A stretch of DNA of 64,000 nt from Avena insularis (lineage: Eukaryota > Streptophyta > Magnoliopsida > Poales > Poaceae). Of this stretch, positions 55,348 to 64,000 are shown in pieces. The position numbers and the translations under genes are program-made. The notes under the pieces were generated by a model. That model had not been told where the DNA came from and did no database searches. It was given only the letters and a program-made list of their open reading frames with translations. Location: assembly GCA_023614405.1 (NCBI GenBank), contig JAJUPC010000225.1, positions 372,001-436,000 on the forward strand. The letters run 5' to 3'. Numbering within the stretch: the first letter of the stretch is position 1; every line of letters starts with the position of its first letter.

Positions 55348-55425
55348 ATTCTTCTCTTGGAGGATTGTGGGTCGGAGGAAGATCTTGTCGACTTTGAGCT
55401 CCCATTCAAGGTATGCATTGGCATT

Positions 55426-55851
55426 TTATTCTCCTTTGAACTTGGGCATAACGAACTTGAGCTTTCCAAACTTGCCATCATCACGCTCATGGTGGTTGTT
55501 GCAACGTTCTTGGTGCATACTTGCGTCACTTGGAGGGCGTGGAGGCGGAGGAGGAGGCTCTTGATTGCCATGCCGGTTGTTGCGTTGAGCTTGGCATGCA
55601 TCCTCATCATCATCACTTGTATCCCATGCCAGTGCTTGATTGTGTTGAAGTTGCACATGGTGTTCATGAGGAGGATGACGACGCCTATAATTGTGGTTCG
55701 CTTCATCATGGCGTTCCCTAGGTTGGTGCATGTCGATGATTGCTTGGTGTGGTGGTGGACCATGCTCTTGGCGTTGTAGTTGAGGTTGAGGAGAATTTGG
55801 GTCCACCGCTTGAGGGTGACGATGACGAGCTTGTTGGTCCCAAAGCAACAA
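55426..55851 (-). pseudogene. Element E gag, N-terminal part
   Basis: A His/Pro/Gln-rich frame of 141 residues ends in the text KFVMPKFKGE just before a TAA, where related gags read on into the capsid core. The His-rich character resembles the G1 gag N-terminal part. The start lies in sequence created by the deletion of leader and primer site, so the shown ATG may not be original. Confidence 0.7.
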
Positions 55852-55873
55852 ATTTGTGGACCAAACTTAGTGG

Positions 55874-56834
55874 AATTTGAGGAGGGGAGTGAGGGGGAAC
55901 CCGATGAACACGATGAAGCATAACACAAGCGTGAGTAAAGATACAAGCGCCAAACACAACCTGGTTCGATTTGCTCCCGTTGGTTCGAACAACCAATCAA
56001 TAGAATCCTCGTGAGAGACCGTTAGGTAGAATCGCAAAGGATAGATCGTCGGCGGATGGTAGAATCCAAATCAAGGAAGGTAGCAACAAGTAGAATCCCC
56101 AAAGGAGAGACCTAGCACTACTAGAATCCTTGATGAGGAGAGACCAAACATGAGGAGGGTCTTGACAACTTGAAACAAACACCGAACTCCAAGGCCTTGT
56201 ACAACTCATAGATCAACTATAGAGGGGTTCCCATCTATGGTTAGGCATAAGCCTTCATTCATCATCAACTCCAACTAGATCGAGCCACAAGGGGCTATTT
56301 ATAGTACTAAGGCGAAGGGGTGGGTGGGAGAATAATCGGGCATCAGGCCGCTACGGCCTTGGGCTGGCGTTTAGGCGATAAAGTGGCGCCGCCCGGAAGT
56401 TAGCGCCGACATTTCTGGCGGTGACCTTTTTCTCGATTAAATGCGAGGAAGACTTCTGAGAAGAGTGGTTTTGCCGGGAGGCGGTTTGCGGTTTGTCTTG
56501 AGAACTTCCGGTGGAGGCTACAGTTACGTAAAGGCGAGGTGGTTGCCGAAAGTTCGGTAATGGATGCAGTGGTGGCGGGCCTGGTGTGGAAGTCCTCTTC
56601 CTCCTTCTCTTCAATGCCTCTTGCTTGAGGGTCTTGGTTCCTGGGGTCTTCTCGTCGTCTCCCGTTGGTGTCATGGTCATGGGCCTGGTCATAGCATTAG
56701 CACTTGTCTCAGGTAGGATCCCATTCACATAATAACCAAAAGAGGGTGAGATATGGAATGAATTCACCTTTGTGGGCATGGTTGATGTAGCATGGTGTGG
56801 ACCAATGGTGAATGCCATGTATTGGGTTGCATCA
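55874..56834 (-). repeat. Element E 5' LTR, inner end deleted
   Basis: Collinear with the 3' LTR from TTGAGG...GGGGAGTGAGGGG to the outer end GTTGCATCA. The ~50 bp that form the inner end in the 3' LTR (52726-52778) are missing. Short deletions are scattered, mainly in the GC-rich module (56390-56590). TATA box at 56295-56303. Confidence 0.85.
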
Positions 56835-56972
56835 GTATTTATGAAAAACTTATTCACATTCTTATCACTTAGATTCTTTCATAAAAATTCATGTTCCTCA
56901 AAATTCTTGCAAACCTACATAAAATTTAATACACTTGATCACTCTACTAACTTACTCATCCTACATTCTTAT

Positions 56973-57417
56973 AGATGGACGTGAAGTATAGCAAGTTTTA
57001 CTAGTTGGAATGGAGGAGATCTCATCTTTGAGCGTGACTTGGACCAACTCTCGGAACTTACGGGTGCACGCATCCGAGTTCTTGGACTCAGTTCAACGAT
57101 CGAGATGGAGAGTACAATGGATGATTGTTGCAAGTCTCGGAGGAAGATTTAAGCCCCCCACCTCGAGAGGAGTCAGATCATCTTAAGGGAGAACAATGGC
57201 TAGATGGACTTGCGGGGCCATGCGAGGAAGCTCTTGCCGCTTTGTGTGGGCGGTACCAATCAGATCAAGGGCACCCGCTTTGGAGTTCTATCAAGGCGTG
57301 ATGTTATGGGACAGCCACTGGAGGTACCACGTCACCCAGAGCTGAAGCATCAAGTGGACCACCTCAGCTTTATGATGTATGACCGGCAGAAGGAGTTGGA
57401 CAATGCCCGTTACTACA
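56973..57417 (+). pseudogene. Element D gag-like coding, first part
   Basis: ATG at 56973, then a stop after 9 codons and shifted frames. Readable text includes GGDLIFERDLDQL and SFMMYDRQKELDNARYY (about 57365-57417). It is interrupted at 57417 by element F. The text continues after F at 62827 with the YY of the same sentence, so the two parts are one gene. Confidence 0.72.
57413..57417. repeat. Target site duplication CTACA (right copy 62827-62831)
   Basis: Exact pentamers directly outside element F. Confidence 0.93.
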
Positions 57418-58256
57418 TGATGAGGATACAATCATGGATCATGTTGATTTTGACTGTTTGAACTGGAAAGAAATATTGAGCCTCATTGAAAAATATCACA
57501 AGGTGAATTCATTCCTAGTTGGACATGATACTTTGATTTATAAGAACTTTATACTACCTAAATCATTGTCTTATTGTTTGACTAGATTTGGCATCTATCG
57601 GACTAAGCGTCGGTGAGGAGGAAGGGAGGAAAGCGTACCAGAGATGGAAGCGCACTAGGAGGCAATAAGGAGAAAGGCATGATAAAAGAGATATGTGGCG
57701 GCGCGGAGACACGTTTGGGTGCACCACAACATATGGCCTGCAGCGCCAGTAGACCGATCCATCTATGGGTCGGTATGTATCGATTTGAGTCGAACCAAGT
57801 CGGTTTGGGCCAAGTTAAACGTACATTTTAGGCCCGTTTGGGGAGGACGCCCCAGCCCTCATATATACCCTAGCAGCCGCCCGCGGTGGGTTAGACCACG
57901 TTTAGATTAAACCAATATTTGTTTACGTTGAACTGCTGCAAGCATTCATACGAAATTATATGTTCCTCTTTGATTCGATCAGGGAATATCTACCATACCT
58001 CCACTTTGATTCGATCTGGAGTTTGCTCTTGAAAGTCTTCGTGTTTTCTGTTGTTCCATTGGGGAATTGGTATGTACCAAACAGCCGTGATCGCGACTCG
58101 ATGCGCAAGTGTGTGAAGTTGCGAATACCATGCAGGTTGAGATCTGTTGCATTGGCGGCGGGGAAGCCGGTGATTCTGACATCCCACAAGTTATCTCAAT
58201 TACATCCACCATCATCTATGACGTGCTCAACGAGAAGATCAGGCCACCCCATATCA
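57418..58256 (+). repeat. Element F 5' LTR
   Basis: TGATGAGGATAC ... CCCCATATCA, followed by the primer site two or three bases later. Short open frames on both strands (for example 57960-58289) overlap each other and are not supported. Confidence 0.88.
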
Positions 58257-59454
58257 TCTTGGTATCAAATTCTCAGGTTTACTCGGTGAGCAATTCATAC
58301 TCATAGACTAGTTGTTTAGTCCTATCTGAGAAAAAGCCACACAAATATCGGGGTTCATAGTTTATTGCCTTTGTCTAGATAACCTTTGTTAAGTGAGTTC
58401 TAGTTGCTGATCATAGTATTTTTGTGTAGCCTTTCTTTTAAATCTGGTCGTAGTTTTATCTAGTTTTTTGTCTAGTTTTACGCTAAGTTTGTCTCATAAT
58501 CGGGTTTTAAACATTTACGGACTGTTCTCGTGTTCTGGAGTTTTAGATCTAGTAGATCTGTTTTTATTTTGTTGAGTTGGAGTTGCTAGATCTATTTTTG
58601 AAAGAAAGAAAGAAAAAAAAAGGTCCGATCCGATCTGTACGTGCTTCCTACCAAGCAAAACAAAAAAAATCTTCTTAACGCTCCTCACGGACGTGAGACA
58701 AGTCTGAATGAAATGCGATGGTGGTGACGAAAAAAACGTGGCTGTTCCTCGTCGGACACTGAGACCGTCCGAGGTACTCGTGCTTGACGAGCAGCAAAAA
58801 AAGTGCTCGCCACACCACGAACAATTCTGTGGTTATGCGGCGTTCTCGATCTGTCAGCGGCGGGATTTTGGGCCTTTTTTTGTCGTGGCGAGACCATTTT
58901 CAGGTTAATTTTTTTTACTGAGTCCACATAGCGCTCCTATCTTTGTGAGCCTTAATAATTCTTTCTTGGTGTCTAGAAATCCTACGAGATTAGCGTGCTT
59001 AGTGCTCTTCGGGCTGCTTAGTTTAGCAATGTGGTGCCCATTTTGTTGAAGTCATTGCTAAGCGTATCTCCTTGTGCATTGCAACGAAGCGATACTCCGA
59101 TATACCTCAATTTTTGAGCTTCTTTTCAAGAGTTGCAATTGACCCATTTATCTCCCACATGTGTGTTATGTCATTGTCATAAAAGTCGGTAGGATTTATG
59201 AATTGGTGGGGTATCCGTACCAAGCTCACTATATACTCCCTGGTTTGTCGTGTGATAAATTTGTTTTCCCTTTAAGCACATCCGTGCATCTTTTGCTCAT
59301 ACAAGTTGGTAAGCTATCGAATTCACTTTAGACGATGAGATACATGTTTTCTTTCAATTTCAAATGAGTTGGTTGAGAGTTCCACCACTTAGATTTTCTT
59401 TTTTACTGTACTAATGTCTTGATCATGACTTCTACTAGTGTTGATGTGATGTAG
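58257..59454 (+). other. Element F internal region, left; no gene
   Basis: The primer site TGGTATCA is at 58260-58267. The region has a purine run at 58602-58622 and no recognisable coding. It ends at the TGTAG duplication of the family-B solo LTR. Confidence 0.6.
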
Positions 59455-60362
59455 TGATAGAGCAAAGGTGTCCGATCTTTCGATGAGATGGTGAAAAGTC
59501 GATTTGGTGGAATTCGGGCTTGTGATCCGAGCTACCGTGTAAGCTTATGCGCCAATGCAATCGCTAGGCCAATCTTTGGAGGTTACCAAATCCTGCTTGG
59601 GAACGATCAACTTTGACCAACGAGGTCTTAATTCCTACCTGAAATGGCGAGAACAAGTAAGAACCAATATTGCAATCAAGATATTGCGGTTAAGATAAGC
59701 TTTATTGAAAGGTGGGATCACATATAGGTGCAGTACAAGAGGCCTCTGCTGCGGCGCTCGAGCCTTGGCCGAAAGTTGCTATGATGGCTAACCAATGTCT
59801 AAACAAAATTAGGAGTCTATGGTGGCGGCTATAGGGAGTATTTAAGGAGGAAAAGGTGGGGTTTTGACTAGCCATGGAAGTGGTGGCGAATCAACCCTAA
59901 GTCCTTTTCCCTCAATTACGGACTCTAAAAAGTAGCTAATTAAATCCTGCAAAATTACATCACAGGCCCAAATTAAAGGTGTGTGACACACCGTATTAAG
60001 CTATGGATGAATTTGTGAGTATTAATCTTGAATATTTCGTCAAGCCTTCTTTCTTCATTATGGAGCCTCAAAGTTCTGAAATCTTCATCGTGGCCTTCTT
60101 GAAACATCACATGCTTCCTGCCATCTTCATCCATGGCCATGCTCCAATGCTTTTCCTCTCATCCATGCTTGGTCCATCATTCCTAAGAGTAAGAAATACA
60201 TCTGATTTAGGCAGCATCATATTCTCATGTATGTGAGGAATAGTTCCAAAAAACGAAAGTACCTGATAGTTAAGTTGTTTGGAATGAGATCGAGTGATAG
60301 ATCCTTGTATGTGTGTAGCTGTAGGTACCACGGTTGTATCAATAGATGGGATGCCCACATCA
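59455..60362 (-). repeat. Family-B solo LTR in element F
   Basis: TGATAGAGC ... CCACATCA on the plus strand, 908 bp, with perfect TGTAG duplications (59450-59454 and 60363-60367). Numerous 1-3 nt losses occur relative to the other family-B LTRs. The pol-tail frame (60107-60358) is partly kept. Confidence 0.92.
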
Positions 60363-60367
60363 TGTAG

Positions 60368-61953
60368 AAATCAAACGATGTTTACCATGACTATTTAGGT
60401 ATTGTGGTCGGCATGGCATATGATGCAACTAAGTCAAGTGGAGATTGATTGATTACGCATCATCCACAGAATATCGTCTTGAGGAATCTCACATGCTTTC
60501 GATTGGTTTTCGAGATTTTTGTGCCTTTTCGATAGCAAGTTTAATGGCCATACGAGAATATATTCTACGCTACTTGACGATTAGTCGATGCAAAAGGTAA
60601 CTTCGTTGGTGGAAGGGCCAGCTAGGACTATGTATGGGTCGCCGTAAAAACATTCCTTTGGGAGGATTTCAAGCAATTTACGTTCTAGGTTTTTGTCGAC
60701 TACATGGCCTATTCGAGAAATTTTGAGTGGGCGTCAATGGAACATGTGAGGTGTAATACTACTAACATAATCTTGTCTACTTCTAGTGTTATACACGTGT
60801 CATATGTAGGGTTTCTTCCGAAGAAAGGAGGCCGCCTATTTTACAACACATATCACACGTCGGGTATCATCACTTGAGAAAAGATGTTCGATTACCTACT
60901 ACATATATGGAGGATGACATTGATAATGTACTGATTTGAGCTACAACCAACCAATAAGGCATTCGGTGAGTCTATTTCTTTGCTAGTTGATTCTTGTAAC
61001 TTTACAAGCACAACAATTTCAACAGAAGTGATGCTTTGCAAATCTGACTTTTAAGCATGTAATCTTGATTACACATGAGGAAAAGACTTGCTCGAATACC
61101 ACCTGCGATATTGTGTATTCCATCATGCTAAAATGAACCTATGAATATGAGTTGTTATTTATGGATAGGATTTTACTGAAATTTCATGTCTGAATTCTAG
61201 CACATATTCTCCTTATTTCATCTTTAATCTAATTGGTGAATATAGCATGGATGAAAAAATTTTCTTGTTGATCACATATGCCATTACATGTGATAGAATT
61301 GCTGAATTGAAACTTGTTGTGTTTAGCCATACATGCTGTACATGTGTCAAGATATCTTTGTGGTGGGATAGATACTACAATTTATTGATAATATGAAAGT
61401 AAATTCTCATCTAGTTGATATAGTCCACCCAATAGAAGTAACTTTACCTATGTTGGATTGTTCAATCTTTCTAGATTTGAATCAGATTTTTCATACACCT
61501 TGTGTTTGTCCCTAGCGTGTTGCATAAAGTGTGCTACTACTATATACTTCAGCGATATTTTGCAAATTGAGTTACATGTTATCTTGAACAAAATGATTAT
61601 GTTCCTAATAATGAGATGGCGTAGTTGAGCATGGCTTGGAATCAATTCCGGTTTTCACATAGTTTGAATTGGTTTGATCTGTTCATCATAAATTTGATCA
61701 TAGATCTTCTTTGAAAACTGAATTTAATATTGAACAAAAAGAAGACTATATATTTATTTGTTTTTCAACATGAGCATGATTCTTTGTACTTCACTTATAC
61801 ACCCTGCAATTTAAGTTGCTTGATGAATAGTAGACATATTATTCCGTGAACAAAAATGATACAACGAGGTTATGTATACATATACTCTAGCATTATCGTT
61901 GTTCTTTTATTACTTCACTTCAGCTTACCCAAAGCCAGAGGACGGCTTTTCTT
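60368..61953 (+). other. Element F internal region, right; no gene
   Basis: AT-rich sequence with no frame longer than about 65 codons and no retroelement motif that I can recognise. It ends in the polypurine tract GAAAAGGAGGA at 61954-61964. Confidence 0.6.
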
Positions 61954-61964
61954 GAAAAGGAGGA

Positions 61965-62826
61965 TGATTGGGATACAATCATGGATCATGCTGATTTCGA
62001 CTATTTGAGCCCTGGAAAGAAATATTGAGCCTCATTGAAAAATATCACAAAGAGTGAATTCATTTCCTAGTTGGACATGATACTTTGATTCATCAAGAAC
62101 TTTATACTACCTAAATTATTGTGTTATTGTTTAACTAGATTTGGCATCTATCGGACTAAGCGCCAGTGAAGGAGGAGGAAGAAGCGTAGAGATGGAGAGG
62201 CCTTGCTAAGGAGGCAATAAGGAGAAGGCATGATAAAGAGATATGTGGTGCTCCAGGGACACGTTTGAGGTGCACCATGACATATATTCTCTTGGCAAAG
62301 TAGGCCGAACCCATCTATGGGTCGGTATGTATCGATTTAGTCGAACCAAGTCAGTTTGGGCCCAAGTTACTTAGCTGTTTTTAGGCCGTTTGAGAGGACG
62401 CCCCAGCCCTCATAGATACCCTAGCAGCCTTGTAGTAATTAGGGTTAGACCATGTGTTTAGATTAAACCAATATTTGTTTCAATGAGCTATGCATGCAAC
62501 GCATTCATACGAAATTATATGTTCCTCTTTGATTGATCAGGAATATCTACCATACCTCCCTTTGATTCGATCTGGGTTTGCTACTGAAAGTCTTTGTGTT
62601 TCTGCTTTTGTTCCATTGGGAATTGGTAGATTCCAAACACGCTTACAGCAAGTGGTAGGTGACTATGTCTTAAGTGTGTGAAGTTGTGAATACCATGCAG
62701 GTTGAGATCTGTTGCATTGGCGTGAGGAAGACAGCGGTGATTCCACAACATCCCACAAATTATCTCCATTACATCCACCATCATCTCTGGCGTGCTCAGC
62801 GAGGAAAGATGGGACACCCCTTATCA
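61965..62826 (+). repeat. Element F 3' LTR
   Basis: TGATTGGGATAC ... CCTTATCA, collinear with the 5' LTR with many short gaps. Confidence 0.9.
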
Positions 62827-63190
62827 CTACACCAACCACAACTTCATCACAACTACGCCAGCATGATCAGAAAGGACGAGACCCTTGCCATGCTTGTGAA
62901 GGATCGCCCATGATCTCTCATGCCCGTCGACAACAAGAAGGGCCTGCATCATTGCACTTAACCGTCACTGCAGGATAATAGACTTGGAGGAGACCATCCA
63001 CGAGAGGGACATGCAGCTTGAGGAGAGGGAGAATGCAGGGAGGAAGATATCCATTGGGAGACCCTACTCTTATCCGCAGTGATAATGATGACTTTCCTAG
63101 AGGATCAAGCCATGGACTTATTCACCGATGAGGATGACTTAGAGTCTTCATTGATGATGATGATGAAGCCATCGATTCTAAGGAGTAAAT
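62827..63190 (+). pseudogene. Element D gag-like coding, second part
   Basis: Continuation of the gene at 56973. The text LEETIHERDMQLEERENAG (about 62982-63038) is a strongly charged coiled-coil segment, followed by an acidic end. Stops and shifts are present. Confidence 0.7.
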
Positions 63191-63570
63191 GTAAAACTTG
63201 AGCACTAGCGTTAGTGAAGTTAATATTCGGTCCCCAACATGCCTTATCGTAGTTTCACCGAATGGTTCTATAAAACAATCTGTTTCCTTGTTGTGGTGTG
63301 TGTTTGTATACGTGTGCTTCTTATGAATGAATGAATGAAAGAGTCAAACTTCAAAAACTTTTCAAAAACAAACCCACAAGACCTTGAAATTTCCTCTTTT
63401 CTCATGAAGTCTATCTCAATCCTTGGATGCCTCGCGGAGGGATACAGTTCATCCCGGATCCAATGTTGCAGATCTTGCAAATGTTGTTGGTTTCCGGACA
63501 TGAAAAGGTGAAGAAGAAACCAAACATCAAACCAACTTAGCCACCCCAACACATACCTTATACCTCAGAT
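63191..63570 (+). other. Element D spacer, no gene
   Basis: Non-coding sequence between the two gag-like segments. It contains a short TGAATGAATGAATGAA run near 63324-63339. Confidence 0.5.
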
Positions 63571-63948
63571 GGCCAACAACAACAACCAAGGCCATAAGAA
63601 ACCAGGACAACTGAAGCTGATCCAAGCTCAAGAATTTTGAGAACACCAATCCCACCCATCTTTTAAGCCAAGTCACGAAACCCTTAGATCACAGATGATT
63701 GGTACTGCAAACCATGGAGAACAACCTTAGAAGTTAGAGACCGGGGAGTGGAAGCCAGCGAGAAAAGTACTATTTTTCCACCCCACTATCTGGCGGGAGA
63801 TGCAAAGAGCTTGGTGGAGCAGGCGTTAATAGCCATATTTGGAGAACAAATGATGACTTGGGATGAATTCAAATTCAAGTTCAAGCCCGGAACCCATGTG
63901 ACCACTGAGGGTTTGATCAAAAGGATTAGAGATGAATTAAGAGGGTGA
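63571..63948 (+). pseudogene. Element D gag capsid remnant
   Basis: An ATG at 63571 begins a short Asn-rich frame with early stops. From 63748 a frame of 66 residues has the gag capsid text GDAKSLVEQ, MTWDEFKFKF and EGLIKRIRDE. These match the conserved landmarks of the retrotransposon gag domain (Trp-Glu-Glu-Phe and Pro-Glu-Gly-Leu type). The Trp pair expected after GDAKS is replaced by Leu-Val. The frame ends at a TGA at 63946-63948. Confidence 0.72.
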
Positions 63949-64000
63949 AGAAAGGGATGATGGCGATAGTTGAATGCAGTGACAGAATTTCTATGATTAG

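Larger units (their letters stand above)
52726..56834 (-). mobile_element. Gypsy-derived element E (gag-protease only)
   Basis: 4.1 kb with a perfect GTATT duplication, LTR ends TGATGCAGCCC, a 3' LTR of 994 bp and a 5' LTR lacking its inner end. The internal region holds gag and part of protease, then goes straight to the polypurine tract; RT, RNase H and integrase are missing. Primer site, leader and the LTR inner ~50 bp are deleted. LTR ends, TATA context and gag type link it to families A and G. Confidence 0.88.
57418..62826 (+). mobile_element. Element F: LTR element without coding capacity
   Basis: 5.4 kb with LTRs of 839 bp (57418-58256) and 862 bp (61965-62826), ends TGAT...ATCA, and a perfect CTACA duplication. 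A primer site (TGGTATCA at 58260-58267) and polypurine tract (61954-61964) are present. The internal 3.7 kb contains a family-B solo LTR (59455-60362), and otherwise I find no gag or pol motif in any frame. It is probably non-autonomous. The superfamily is not decided by the sequence. Confidence 0.87.
47795..64000 (+). mobile_element. Gypsy-type element D, 5' part, with three insertions
   Basis: The long 5' LTR (47795-52633) and primer site are followed by internal sequence in three blocks: 52634-52725, 56840-57417 and 62832-64000. These are separated by elements E and F, each with perfect target duplications. Internal text encodes decayed gag. The element continues beyond the window. Confidence 0.8.

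Noticed and set aside
58604..58621. GAAA/A-rich run as a possible LINE or SINE tail
   Set aside because: It lies inside element F between primer site and polypurine tract; no target duplication or LINE/SINE body is next to it.

Overview
The window looks like gene-poor, transposon-dense DNA of a flowering plant, most likely a grass. I found no host gene, rRNA, tRNA or CRISPR array. Nearly every stretch can be assigned to a nested stack of LTR retrotransposons, with one remnant of a CACTA DNA transposon. The grass assignment is an inference from the Ty3/gypsy, copia and CACTA protein types; it was not tested by any search. Family names used here (A, B, C, D, E, F, G, H) are local labels.

Layout. 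1-8894 is the 3' end of a plus-strand family-A element (A1). Its 3' LTR is split by a complete minus-strand family-A element (A2, 1336-8145, target duplication AGGAA on both sides). 8895-9317 is a piece of a family-B LTR and 9318-9896 a CACTA transposase remnant. 9897-27294 is a second plus-strand family-A element (A3). It carries a family-B solo LTR (11752-12615) and a complete 9.6-kb family-C element (15896-25459, duplication GCCAT). Its 3' LTR is cut at 27294 by a gypsy element G1 (27295-30382). 30383-38031 is a family-B gypsy element (minus strand, CRM-like, two LTRs, PBS, PPT, mostly readable gag-pol). 38032-43921 is a rearranged minus-strand gypsy element G2 of the same family as G1. 43922-46112 holds decayed copia pieces, and 46113-47794 the 3' end of a decayed gypsy element (H). 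From 47795 to the window end lies the 5' part of a plus-strand gypsy element D with a very long LTR. D is interrupted by an F-like solo LTR (50911-51898), element E (52726-56834, duplication GTATT) and element F (57418-62826, duplication CTACA). F in turn contains a family-B solo LTR (59455-60362, duplication TGTAG).

How the parts fit together. Families A, E and G share LTR ends (TGATGCAGCCC...), a TATA box, an initiator-tRNA-type primer site, a polypurine tract and a similar leader. G and E encode recognisable gypsy proteins. Family A does not. It carries two overlapping open frames with no retroviral motif: ORF1, with an acidic 14-residue tandem repeat, and ORF2, with a Cys/His repeat. Family A therefore looks like a non-autonomous partner that could use G/E-type enzymes.

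The most unusual signal is a 13-nt imperfect palindrome of the form CCGG-N5-CCGG, repeated in arrays at two fixed places: upstream of the TATA box in the LTR, and about 260-390 nt downstream of the primer site. N5 is element-specific (AGACT, TACTA or AAATT). The type usually matches between the LTR and leader of one element, and the same types occur in both family A and family G.
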